DNA of 64,000 nucleotides from Actinacidiphila yanglinensis (lineage in GTDB: Bacteria; Actinomycetota; Actinomycetes; Streptomycetales; Streptomycetaceae), in assembly GCF_900107965.1 (NCBI RefSeq), contig NZ_FNVU01000021.1:103442-167441 (forward strand), written 5' to 3'. The translations under genes were made by a program, and so were the position numbers. Each line of letters starts with the position of its first letter. Within the stretch, counting starts at the first letter, position 1. Positions 1 through 7,054 of this stretch are shown here, piece by piece. Below the pieces are notes generated by a model that worked only from the letters and a program-made list of their open reading frames with translations, ran no database searches and had not been told where the DNA came from.

Positions 1-174
1 CCCGAGCCGCTCGCGCAGCCGGCGCACGTCCTGGCCCTCCTCGCCGATCTGCCACAGCAGGCGTGCCGCGCCGATGGGCCGGTCGCTGCCGAGGTAGTGG
101 TCGTGGAGCACGCCCACGCGTTCGGTGACGGTGCGGTTGAACCGCCGTACCTGGTCGATCTGTGCCCTGTCCAT
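1..174 (-). CDS. MarR-type HTH / GNAT acetyltransferase, N-terminal fragment
   Basis: Only the first 58 residues lie in the window; the gene runs off the left edge. The N-terminus (MDRAQIDQVRRFNRT, then a GSDRPIGAARLLWQIG segment) is what I know from actinobacterial proteins that fuse a MarR-like winged helix to a C-terminal GNAT acetyltransferase; the GNAT part is not visible, so that half is inferred from the family. The start is supported by a -10 hexamer TAGAGT (186-181) exactly 6 nt before the ATG, so the transcript is probably leaderless. It is divergent from the lspA-like gene at 352. Confidence 0.7.
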   Translation of the reverse strand, partial: MDRAQIDQVRRFNRTVTERVGVLHDHYLGSDRPIGAARLLWQIGEEGQDVRRLRERLG

Positions 175-180
175 CCTCTG

Positions 181-186
181 ACTCTA
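181..186 (-). promoter_or_regulatory. -10 element of leaderless MarR/GNAT gene
   Basis: TAGAGT on the minus strand, followed by 6 nt and the ATG at 174. Same spacing as other leaderless starts in this window. No clear -35 was seen. Confidence 0.5.
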
Positions 187-339
187 GTCAGGCAATGCGC
201 GCGGGCTGTCCGTTGGGGCGTATTCGCCCGGGCGATCCGGTCCGGGTCGATCCGGTCCGGGCCGATCCCGTCCGGGGCGGGCCATCCGGGTCGGGGAGCC
301 CGCAGGGCGGTGCGGGGCCGGGGGCGAGGCACGCGGGCG

Positions 340-345
340 TAGGCT
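340..345 (+). promoter_or_regulatory. -10 element of lspA-like gene
   Basis: TAGGCT, 6 nt before ATG 352; indicates a leaderless transcript if 352 is the start. Confidence 0.5.
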
Positions 346-351
346 GCTGGA

Positions 352-900
352 ATGGGTGAACGCTCAGTCATTGCGTGGGCATGGAAGCGCGGGAGGCGGC
401 CGATGGTGGGCAGCGTGGGAGCACCGCAGCGGGCGTTGTGGATCACGGCCGCGGCCGGGCTCGCGGTCGACCAGGTGACGAAGGCGATCGCCGCGGTGAC
501 CGTGGAGGGCAAGCAGCCGGTGCACGCGCTGGGCGGGGCGGTGACCTTCACCGCGTTCCGCAACTCCGGCGCCGCCGGGTCGTTCGCCCCGCACGCGACC
601 CTCGTCTTCACGGTGCTGGCGGTCGGCGTGCTCACCTTCATCGCGTGGGCGTCGTCGTCCGTGCGGTCGGTCGGCTGGGGCGTCGGGCTCGGCCTGCTCT
701 TCGCCGGTGCGGGCGGCAACCTCGCGGACCGGCTCTTCCGTACGCCCGGGTTCGGCCGCGGCGCGGTGCTGGACTTCATCCAGGTCGGCCACTCCGGCAT
801 CTTCAACCTCGGTGACCAGTGCGTGACGCTCGGCGCGCTGACGGTGCTGGTGCAGACGTTCCGCGGGGTGCCGATGCGCGCGAACACCCCCGCGCACTGA
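352..900 (+). CDS. lspA: Signal peptidase II (prolipoprotein peptidase) family protein
   Basis: Aspartyl membrane protease that cleaves signal peptides from diacylated prolipoproteins. The 182-residue product has four hydrophobic segments and the two catalytic motifs of the family: GGNLADR (Asp126) and FNLGD (Asp155). An Asn-Ser pair (NSGAAGSF, about 71-78) occupies the position of the usual NxGxAF motif. I chose ATG 352 because a TAGGCT -10 (340-345) lies exactly 6 nt upstream, the leaderless layout. An in-frame ATG at 403 with a GGGAGG ribosome site (391-396) is a real alternative and would remove 17 residues. The gene stands alone rather than beside an RluD-type gene, so it may be a second, accessory LspA. 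Confidence 0.85.
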   Translation: MGERSVIAWAWKRGRRPMVGSVGAPQRALWITAAAGLAVDQVTKAIAAVTVEGKQPVHALGGAVTFTAFRNSGAAGSFAPHATLVFTVLAVGVLTFIAWASSSVRSVGWGVGLGLLFAGAGGNLADRLFRTPGFGRGAVLDFIQVGHSGIFNLGDQCVTLGALTVLVQTFRGVPMRANTPAH

Positions 901-923
901 CCCGCGCTCCGGGTACGCGCCAG

Positions 924-947
924 GGGCCCGGGTGTGACGGCGGGCCC
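924..947. terminator. Bidirectional hairpin between lspA-like and methyltransferase genes
   Basis: Perfect 7-bp arms GGGCCCG (924-930) and CGGGCCC (941-947) around a 10-nt loop, placed between the stop codons of two convergent genes. Confidence 0.5.
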
Positions 948-955
948 GGCCCGCG

Positions 956-1681
956 TCAGATGCCCGCCGGTTCCCCGCGCAGCCCCAGGTGGCTCCACCG
1001 GACGCCGGGTCGGCCGTGCGGGTCGGCCCGCTCGCTGCGGTGGACCGGGTGCAGGCCGTGCGTGCGGGCGAGCCGGACGGTCTCGTCGGCGGTGACGTCG
1101 AACATCCGCCGGCCCGGCGGGACCGGGCCGTGCCGCAGGGACAGCACGATCCGACCCTCGTCGGCGAGCAGGCCGGCGAGCGCGCCCATCGCGGCCGTCC
1201 GCTCCGCGGCGTCGAGGTGCATCCACACCGCCGTCAGCAGGATGAGGTCGAAGCGCCGGTAGCTGCTGAGGTCGGTGTCGGTGCGGCGGACGGTGCCGGT
1301 GCCGGTGCCGGTGTCGGTGTCGTCTGCCCGATGCCCCTGCCCGTCTCCGTGCCCGAGGCCCCGCAGCACGGGCAGGTCCGGCAGCGCGTCGTCGACCCAC
1401 TCCACCCCCGCGCCGGCGTGGATCGCCCGGCCCCGCGCGCGCAGTTCCGCGGTCGGCTCGACGGCGACGACCCGGTGCCCCAGCGCGGCCAGTGCCGCCG
1501 CGTCGCGCCCGCTGCCCGCGCCGATGTCCAGCACCGTGCCGGCCCGGGCCGGGAACAGGTGCAGCACGTCGTGGTGGACGTCGGCGAACGCCACGCTCTC
1601 GTACTGGTCGACGAGTTGCCCGGCGGCTTCGGCGTAGCCGGCGGTACTGGCCCGGGTCTCGTGGGTCCCCTGATCGCTCAC
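956..1681 (-). CDS. Class I SAM-dependent methyltransferase
   Basis: Motif I VLDIGAGSGRDAAALA forms the SAM-binding loop, followed by an acidic VEPTAELRARG segment that would bind the ribose; a post-core region LILLTAVWMHLD corresponds to motif IV. The substrate is unknown. Between motif II and IV there is an unusual insert of roughly 30 Gly/Asp/Thr-rich residues encoded partly by a hexanucleotide repeat. The GTG start at 1681 is chosen over 1687 because TACGCT (1693-1688) lies exactly 6 nt before it (leaderless layout). 241 residues. Convergent with the lspA-like gene. Confidence 0.75.
   Translation of the reverse strand: MSDQGTHETRASTAGYAEAAGQLVDQYESVAFADVHHDVLHLFPARAGTVLDIGAGSGRDAAALAALGHRVVAVEPTAELRARGRAIHAGAGVEWVDDALPDLPVLRGLGHGDGQGHRADDTDTGTGTGTVRRTDTDLSSYRRFDLILLTAVWMHLDAAERTAAMGALAGLLADEGRIVLSLRHGPVPPGRRMFDVTADETVRLARTHGLHPVHRSERADPHGRPGVRWSHLGLRGEPAGI
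1292..1321. repeat. Hexanucleotide tandem repeat inside methyltransferase gene
   Basis: Five units of GGTGCC/GGTGTC in tandem, coding for alternating Thr/Gly (with Asp) in the minus-strand protein. The unit is a multiple of three, so unit gain or loss would keep the frame. Confidence 0.7.
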
Positions 1682-1733
1682 CCGCACAGCGTATTCCGCG
1701 CCGGCCGCCCGTCCGGCTCCGCGTCGTACCCGG

Positions 1734-1973
1734 TCAGGAGCCGCCCGAGGCGTCGTCCGGGGCCGTCCACACGTCCGGTCCGCCGCCGTGCCAGACGAAC
1801 AACGCGGGGTCGTCCAGGCTGACGCTGTCCGGGTCGAGGCCCGCCCGGCGCAGGAACTCCAGCAGGTCGGCCGGCCCGCGGGCCAGCCCGAGCGTCTCCC
1901 GGCCCACCCGTATCCGTCGCCCGCCAGGTCCCGGCGGCTCCACGATCACCTGGGTTCCGTGCTCTGCGTCCAT
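1734..1973 (-). CDS. Hypothetical small protein
   Basis: 79 residues from ATG 1973 (GGGGG precedes the start by 1-2 nt; an upstream in-frame ATG at 2036 would give 100 residues but adds unlikely Arg/Gly-rich sequence). The protein has a basic N-terminal half (GGRRIRVGRETLGLA), a helix-like ADLLEFLRRAGLD and an acidic/aromatic C-terminus (DDPALFVWHGGGPDVW). No family recognised. It is on the same strand as the GNAT gene at 2073, 99 nt downstream of that stop. Confidence 0.5.
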   Translation of the reverse strand: MDAEHGTQVIVEPPGPGGRRIRVGRETLGLARGPADLLEFLRRAGLDPDSVSLDDPALFVWHGGGPDVWTAPDDASGGS

Positions 1974-2072
1974 GCCCCCAGCCTGCCCACGCGGGGCCAC
2001 GTCCGCATGTCGGCCCGGTAACGACCCGCACGGCAAAGCGCCTGCGCGCGGCGGCCGTCGCGTGAGGCGGTG

Positions 2073-3059
2073 TCAGCCGGGCGTGAGGGCGCGGGCGTAG
2101 ACCGAGGAGCTGCGGCGGACCGTCATGCCGACGTGCTCGTAGAGGGACAGGGCGCCGGTCTCGGAGTGCGTCCACAGGGTGCAGCCGGTGCGGCCGCGCC
2201 GGTGGAAGGCCCGGAACACCTCGCGCAGCAGCACGCCCGCGATGCCGCGGCCCCGGTGGTCGGCGCGGACCGCGAGCCGGTCGACGTACCCCTCCCGGGA
2301 GCCCGGGACGTCGAACGCGAGCGCGGCGCCGACCATCTCGGTGCCGGCGAACGCCACGGGCGACACCTCCGGGGCGAAGGCGGCGCGCTCCACGGTCAGC
2401 CGCGCCCACTCGTCGTAGGGCAGGCGCCTCTTCTGCCACAGGCTGAAGGCGTCCTCGAAGAGTTCGTGCGCCGCCTTCTCGTCCCCGGAGCGGAACGGCC
2501 GCACGTCGACCCCCGCGGGCGGCTCGGGCACCTCCGGCTCCTCGGGCAGCGCGATCCCCAGCAGCCACTGCGTGACGAACGGCTCGTACCCGCGCGAGCG
2601 CAGCAGCGCGACCGTGGCCGCGTCGGCGTCCTCGGCCGGCTGCGCCAGCCGCACGCTGCCGACCGAACGGGCCCGCTCCTCGGCCCAGTCCAGCAACAGG
2701 CGGCCCAACCCCCGCCCGCGGTGGGCGGGATGGACGTCCACCTCGCTGCGGCGGCCGCCGTGCACCCACGCCCGGCCCACCAACTCCGGTTCCGCACCGC
2801 GTTCCCGACCCGGCCGGTGGACGAGCAGGGTGTCGAGTGCCGGGTCCAGGGCGGGCAGTGTCAGGTGCGCGGTGACGGCGTCGAGGCCGGTCTCCGCGCG
2901 GCCGAGCACCTCGCGCTCGCAGTCGGCGACGAGCCGGTGGATCGCGCCGGCGTCCGCGGGCGTGGCCGGCCGCGCACGGTACGGCGGGGGCAGCGGCGGA
3001 AGCGGGGGCACCGGCGGGGGGTGGCCGCCGCGGAGGTCATGCACGGGTGCTCCCGTCAT
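2073..3059 (-). CDS. Tandem GNAT-domain N-acetyltransferase
   Basis: 328 residues with two GNAT folds, the layout of MshD (mycothiol synthase)-like proteins. The acetyl-CoA-binding motif A is visible twice: HRGRGLGRLLL in the N-terminal half and HRGRGIAGVLL in the C-terminal half. The first 25 residues are a Pro-rich leader. The substrate cannot be told from sequence. Its start overlaps the end of the upstream cupin-XRE gene by 23 nt, so the two are very likely one transcriptional unit under the XRE promoter. Confidence 0.8.
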   Translation of the reverse strand: MTGAPVHDLRGGHPPPVPPLPPLPPPYRARPATPADAGAIHRLVADCEREVLGRAETGLDAVTAHLTLPALDPALDTLLVHRPGRERGAEPELVGRAWVHGGRRSEVDVHPAHRGRGLGRLLLDWAEERARSVGSVRLAQPAEDADAATVALLRSRGYEPFVTQWLLGIALPEEPEVPEPPAGVDVRPFRSGDEKAAHELFEDAFSLWQKRRLPYDEWARLTVERAAFAPEVSPVAFAGTEMVGAALAFDVPGSREGYVDRLAVRADHRGRGIAGVLLREVFRAFHRRGRTGCTLWTHSETGALSLYEHVGMTVRRSSSVYARALTPG

Positions 3060-3720
3060 CGGAGGGCGGACCGGCCGGGGGTGCGGCGGCGTCGGTGGAG
3101 GGTCCCGTGCCAGGCGCGGCGCCGGGTACGGCGGAGTGGTCGGTGGGCGGGCCGGCCATGGTGCGGTAGGGGCCCGCGGCCAGCGGATAGCGGACGAAGA
3201 GCACCGCCTCGACGTCGCCGTGCGGAGCGCTGTAGACGTGCGTCCCGTCGGCCCGCCAGTGCGCGTGCTCGCCGGGGCCGGCGGTGGTGGGCGCGGCGGG
3301 ATCGCCGACGAGGGCGGTGCCGCTGAGCACGTAGAGGTGCTCGCGGGTGCCGGTCAGGTGGGGGCCGGAGCGCTGGACGGCGCCGGCGCGGATCCGCACC
3401 CGGAACACCTCGGTGACGGCGCCCGCGCCTTCGTGCCGCTCGGTGAGCAGGGCGGTGACGGCGTCGCCGCTGGCGCGGGCGCGCGCCTCGGGAACCGGCG
3501 GGGCGGAGCCGGCCTGATCGGCGAGCGCCGTGCTGAGCGGGACGCCGAGCGCGGTGGTGAGGGCGTACAGCGTTTCCAGGGTCGGGTTGCGGCGGCCGCC
3601 CTCCAGTTCCGAGAGCGTGGCCTTGCCGAGGCCGGAGCGCCGGGCGAGTTCGGACAGCGACAGCCGCCGCTCCTCGCGCAGGGCCCGCAGGCGCCGGCCC
3701 ACCTGCTCGTTGAGTTGCAT
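3037..3720 (-). CDS. XRE-family regulator with C-terminal cupin domain
   Basis: 227 residues. An N-terminal helix-turn-helix (about residues 5-60, with LSLSELARRSGLGKATLSELEGGRRNPTL-type helices) is followed by a single-stranded beta-helix/cupin domain (about 95-185: GTREHLYVLSGTALVGDP, GPGEHAHW) that probably binds a small ligand. Start ATG 3720 has an AAAGG site. The gene is divergent from the BenE transporter, and two tandem 16-bp inverted repeats lie between them right beside a TAGGGT -10 (3802-3797), so autoregulation and control of benE are likely. It overlaps the GNAT gene downstream. Confidence 0.85.
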   Translation of the reverse strand: MQLNEQVGRRLRALREERRLSLSELARRSGLGKATLSELEGGRRNPTLETLYALTTALGVPLSTALADQAGSAPPVPEARARASGDAVTALLTERHEGAGAVTEVFRVRIRAGAVQRSGPHLTGTREHLYVLSGTALVGDPAAPTTAGPGEHAHWRADGTHVYSAPHGDVEAVLFVRYPLAAGPYRTMAGPPTDHSAVPGAAPGTGPSTDAAAPPAGPPSDDGSTRA

Positions 3721-3804
3721 CGGCCTTTCTCCAGGACGTACGCGCGACCGGCAAGCGGCCGACGGGCCGAAAGCGATTGACGGGTGCCCGTGGCCCACCC
3801 TAGC

Positions 3805-3836
3805 GTTCCGCGGACGGAACGTTCCATAGACGGAAC
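3805..3836. promoter_or_regulatory. Tandem operator for XRE-cupin regulator (divergent promoter region)
   Basis: Two adjacent 16-bp units, GTTCCGCGGACGGAAC (3805-3820) and GTTCCATAGACGGAAC (3821-3836). Each is an inverted repeat of GTTCC/GGAAC arms with the same spacing; 13 of 16 bases are shared. They abut the xre -10 (TAGGGT, 3802-3797) and lie 46 nt upstream of benE. Confidence 0.7.
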
Positions 3837-3881
3837 GCCTCCCTGGCTCGACTGCGCGCGTCCTCCTCTCCGGAAGTAGCG

Positions 3882-5192
3882 ATGACCCCCTCCTCGCCCC
3901 GCGGCCCGGCCGCACTCATACGCGCGGCCGCACCGCCCTCCGCGGTCGCGGCCGGCCTCGTCACGGTGCTGGTCGGCGTCACCAGCTCGGCGGCCGTCGT
4001 GCTCAGCGCCGCCCGGGCCGCGGGTGCCGGCCCGGCCGAACTCGCCTCCTGGATGCTCGCGTTGGGCGTGGGTCTGGGCGCCACCACCATCGGCCTCTCG
4101 CTGCGTTTCCGGGTGCCGGTCGTCACCGCCTGGTCCACCCCCGGCGCGGCCCTGCTGGCCACCGGCCTCACCGGCGCGTCCATGGGCGAGGCCGTCGGCG
4201 CCTTCCTCCTGTCCGCGGTGCTCATCCTGATCAGCGGGGTCACCGGCTGGTTCGCCCGCGCGATGGCGTCGATCCCGGTGTCACTCGCGGCGGCGCTGCT
4301 GGCCGGGGTGCTGATGGAGTTCGGCACCGGGCTCTTCCGCGCGATGCACGGCGACTTCGCCGTCACCTTCACGATGTTCGCCGGGTATCTGGTCGCCCGG
4401 CGGGTGCGGCCGCGCTACGCCGTGCTCGTCGCCCTCCTCGTCGGCATCGCGGCGACGACGGCGACCGGCGGGTGGGGCGGCGCCGCGGGCCACATCCGGT
4501 TCACCCCGGCCGCGCCCGTCTTCACCGCGCCGCGGTTCGACTGGCAGACCCTGGTGGGCGCGGGCCTGCCGCTCTACGTGGTGACCATGGCCTCGCAGAA
4601 CCTTCCGGGCGTCGCGGTGCTGCGCAACGACGGCTACGACGTCCCGGTCTCACCGCTGCTCGGCTGGACCGGCGCGGCCAACGCCGTCCTCGCCCCGTTC
4701 GGCGCCTTCGCGTTGAACCTCGCCGCGATCTCCGCGGCCATCTGCACCGGCCCCGAGGCCCACCCGGACCGCGAGCGCCGCTACCTCGCGGCCGTCTGGG
4801 CCGGCGTGTTCTACCTGTGCGTCGCGCTGTTCGGCGGCACCATCGGCTCGCTGCTGACCGCGATGCCGCGGGCGCTGGTGCTCGGCACCGCCGGGGTGGG
4901 GCTGCTCGGCACCATCGGCGGTTCCCTGCACGGCGCGCTGGCCGACGACCGCGACCGCGAGGCCGCCGTCGTCACCTTCCTCGCCACCGCCTCCGGGGTC
5001 ACCCTGCTCGGTGTCGGCTCCGCCTTCTGGGGCCTGCTCGCCGGGGTGTTCACGATGCTCGTCGCCCGGGCCGGGCAGCGGCGGCGCGAGGCGCAGCCGG
5101 TAGGTTTCGCCCATGGGCGGGGAACAGAGCCAACCACCGGTACGGCCGGAACCGGCGCCACCACCGGGCCCCCTGATCGGCTCGGGGCGTAG
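3882..5192 (+). CDS. benE: BenE-family transporter (benzoate/H+ symporter-like)
   Basis: 436 residues with about 11-12 membrane segments. The sequence MASQNLPGVAVLRNDGY in the second half is characteristic of BenE (nucleobase/ascorbate-like fold) transporters. Predicted to import benzoate or another aromatic carboxylate with protons, but no benzoate-degrading genes are adjacent, so the substrate is open. ATG 3882 follows GGAAG. The last 26 codons overlap the next gene by 80 nt and encode a Thr/Gly-rich hydrophilic tail. Likely regulated by the divergent XRE-cupin protein. Confidence 0.85.
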   Translation: MTPSSPRGPAALIRAAAPPSAVAAGLVTVLVGVTSSAAVVLSAARAAGAGPAELASWMLALGVGLGATTIGLSLRFRVPVVTAWSTPGAALLATGLTGASMGEAVGAFLLSAVLILISGVTGWFARAMASIPVSLAAALLAGVLMEFGTGLFRAMHGDFAVTFTMFAGYLVARRVRPRYAVLVALLVGIAATTATGGWGGAAGHIRFTPAAPVFTAPRFDWQTLVGAGLPLYVVTMASQNLPGVAVLRNDGYDVPVSPLLGWTGAANAVLAPFGAFALNLAAISAAICTGPEAHPDRERRYLAAVWAGVFYLCVALFGGTIGSLLTAMPRALVLGTAGVGLLGTIGGSLHGALADDRDREAAVVTFLATASGVTLLGVGSAFWGLLAGVFTMLVARAGQRRREAQPVGFAHGRGTEPTTGTAGTGATTGPPDRLGA

Positions 5193-5865
5193 CGCCGACG
5201 TCTACGAGGCCGGTGGCGGCTGGGTACTGCGCCGCTACCGCATCCCGGTCGACGCCGCATCCGAGGCGGACGTGATGAACCACCTCTCCGCGCACGGTTA
5301 TCCCGTGCCCCGGCTCCGGCCGCCGGGCCCCAGCCCGCTGCCGCCCACCGACCTGGTGATGCGGCGGCTGTCCGGGCCGACCCTGCTCGCGGCCGTCCAG
5401 GACGGCAACGTCGGCCCGGCGGCGGGCGGAGCCCTGCTCGCGAGCCTGCTGCACCGGCTGCACGCGGTCCCGGCCCGGATCGCCGCCGACCCCGCGCACC
5501 GGGTGCTCCACCTCGACCTCCATCCGGACAACGTGATGCTCACCTCCGACGGGCCCGTGGTCATCGACTGGTGCAACTCCCGCGAGGGGCCCGCCGCGTG
5601 GGACTGGGCGATGAGCGCGCTGATCCTCGCGCAGGCCGCGGTGCTCGGCGGGCCCGTGGCCGCCGCGGCGCGCGCCGCGCTGACCGCGCTCCTGGGCGGC
5701 GGCGCCCCGCTCGCGGTCCTGGCGGACCCGGACGGCCCGGCGCTCCAGGAAGCCGTCCGTATGCGCACCGGCAACCCGACCATGAGCGCGGCCGAGGTCG
5801 CCGCGATCCGCGGGGCGGCGGCACTGGTCAGGGAACTGAGCGTCCCGGGTCGCCCGCCCGTGTGA
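5113..5865 (+). CDS. Aminoglycoside-phosphotransferase-fold (APH) kinase-like protein
   Basis: 250 residues. Kinase-fold landmarks: Gly-rich IGSGRSADVYEAGGG near residue 23, catalytic loop HLDLHPDNVM (Brenner motif, Asp and Asn present) and metal-binding VVIDWCN. APH-family proteins phosphorylate small molecules or act as resistance enzymes; the substrate is unknown. The start at 5113 lies 80 nt inside the benE reading frame, suggesting translation coupled to benE; a later start is possible but would cut into the Gly-rich loop. Confidence 0.75.
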   Translation: MGGEQSQPPVRPEPAPPPGPLIGSGRSADVYEAGGGWVLRRYRIPVDAASEADVMNHLSAHGYPVPRLRPPGPSPLPPTDLVMRRLSGPTLLAAVQDGNVGPAAGGALLASLLHRLHAVPARIAADPAHRVLHLDLHPDNVMLTSDGPVVIDWCNSREGPAAWDWAMSALILAQAAVLGGPVAAAARAALTALLGGGAPLAVLADPDGPALQEAVRMRTGNPTMSAAEVAAIRGAAALVRELSVPGRPPV

Positions 5866-5973
5866 GGGACCGGAGTTCGCGGGCGCCCGGCACGAACCGG
5901 TGGGACCCGGCAATGGCGCGGCCTGTGCGGACGCTCGGGTGGGCGCGGTGGCCTGTGTGCCGGGCCGGATGGA

Positions 5974-5979
5974 TAGACT
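5974..5979 (+). promoter_or_regulatory. -10 element upstream of small ORF leading into crcB
   Basis: TAGACT, exactly 6 nt before GTG 5986. Likely promoter of the crcB operon with the transcript starting at or near the GTG. Confidence 0.5.
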
Positions 5980-5985
5980 GGCGCC

Positions 5986-6102
5986 GTGGCGTCCGAGGAC
6001 GCCGCGCGGCGGTGGGGCCCGCCGTACCCGAACCGCGGCGAGGACGCCGCCAACGGTCCCTGCTTGCGAAGCGCACCTTCGCCTCGCGCCGCACAGGCGT
6101 GA
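5986..6102 (+). CDS. Candidate leaderless 38-aa leader ORF of crcB operon
   Basis: GTG-started ORF of 38 codons that begins 6 nt after a TAGACT -10 and ends 38 nt before the crcB start. The product (starts MASEDAARRWGPPYP) is hydrophilic, with no signal or membrane segment. It could be an expressed microprotein, a regulatory leader peptide, or only the chance reading frame of a 5' leader; the promoter layout is the main support. The same leader does not match the fluoride riboswitch consensus. Confidence 0.35.
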   Translation: MASEDAARRWGPPYPNRGEDAANGPCLRSAPSPRAAQA

Positions 6103-6140
6103 GCGGTGGCGTGCCGTCCTGATGCGAGTAGGAGACTCAC

Positions 6141-6638
6141 GTGGCAGACCCGCGCCCGCCCCTCTTCGAGGAACCGGTCGACTCCGACGTCGACCTGCAC
6201 GTCCCCGGCCAGCGCGCCGAACTGAGCACGCATCCGGCCACGGTGCTGGCCGTCATCGCGGTCGGCGGCGCGATCGGGGCCTGCGCCCGCTACGGCGCCG
6301 CGCTGCTGTGGCCGACGGCCACGGACGCCTTCCCGTGGACCACGTTCGGCGTCAACGCCGTGGGCTGCGCGGTCATCGGGGTCTTCATGGTGCTGATCAC
6401 CGACGTGTGGACGGCGCACCCGCTGGTGCGGCCGTTCTTCGGCACCGGAGTGCTCGGCGGCTTCACCACCTTCTCCACGTACGCCAGTGATGTGCGGGGC
6501 CTGGTCGACCACGGGCATCCGCGCCCGGCGCTCGGGTACTTGGCGCTGACCGCCGCGGTCGCCCTGGCCGCGGTGTGGGCGGGGGCGAACGCCACCCGCC
6601 GGGTGGTGGCCGCGACGACCGGCAGGGAGGTCCGGTGA
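6141..6638 (+). CDS. crcB: Fluoride exporter CrcB/FluC, subunit 1
   Basis: 165 residues with four membrane segments and the family motifs GGAIGACARYGA, TFGVNAVGC and GGFTTFSTYASDV (pore Asn and Phe-box residues). An N-terminal cytoplasmic extension of about 35 residues precedes TM1. GTG 6141 has a GGAG site about 9 nt upstream. Its stop overlaps the start of a second crcB (GTGA), the usual arrangement where two FluC proteins form a dual-topology dimeric fluoride channel that lowers cytoplasmic F-. Confidence 0.93.
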   Translation: MADPRPPLFEEPVDSDVDLHVPGQRAELSTHPATVLAVIAVGGAIGACARYGAALLWPTATDAFPWTTFGVNAVGCAVIGVFMVLITDVWTAHPLVRPFFGTGVLGGFTTFSTYASDVRGLVDHGHPRPALGYLALTAAVALAAVWAGANATRRVVAATTGREVR

Positions 6639-7009
6639 ACTGGCTGCTCGTCATCCTCGGCGCGATGGTGGGCGCCCCGTTGCGCTACCTCACCGACCGC
6701 GCCGTGCAGGCCAAGCACGACACGGCGTTCCCCTGGGGCACCTTCGCGGTCAACGTCGGCGGGTGCGCGGTCCTCGGCCTGGTCGCCGGCGCCGCGGCCG
6801 AGGGCGCCGCCTCCGCCCACCTGCAACTCCTGCTCGGTACCGGGTTCTGCGGCGCCTTGACCACGTACTCGACGTTCTCCTACGAGACGTTGCGACTGGC
6901 GGAGAACCGCGCCCGTTTCTACGCGGCCGCGAACGTCGTCGGCAGCATCACCGCCGGACTGGGCGCCGCGTCCCTCGGGTTCGCACTGGCCGAGGCGTTC
7001 TGGGGCTGA
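6635..7009 (+). CDS. crcB: Fluoride exporter CrcB/FluC, subunit 2
   Basis: 124 residues, four membrane segments, motifs GAMVGAPLRYLTDRA, TFAVNVGGC and GALTTYSTFSYE. Start GTG 6635 overlaps the stop of the upstream crcB by 4 nt and has GGGAGG at 6625-6630 inside the first gene. It lacks the N-terminal extension of subunit 1; the pair would insert in opposite orientations to make one heterodimeric exporter. Confidence 0.93.
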   Translation: MNWLLVILGAMVGAPLRYLTDRAVQAKHDTAFPWGTFAVNVGGCAVLGLVAGAAAEGAASAHLQLLLGTGFCGALTTYSTFSYETLRLAENRARFYAAANVVGSITAGLGAASLGFALAEAFWG

Positions 7010-7024
7010 CGCCTCCGGGCGCGC

Positions 7025-7047
7025 GGCGGGCCGGTGGCCGTCCCGCC
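7025..7047. terminator. Hairpin between crcB and LCP genes
   Basis: GGCGGG (7025-7030) pairs with CCCGCC (7042-7047) with further inner pairing; located between two convergent stop codons. Confidence 0.4.
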
Positions 7048-7054
7048 CGGGCCG

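Noticed and set aside
5986..6140. Fluoride (crcB) riboswitch in the crcB leader
   Set aside because: A CTGATG occurs at 6118-6123, but the following bases do not pair with an upstream GATG element and the GGCGATG core is missing.
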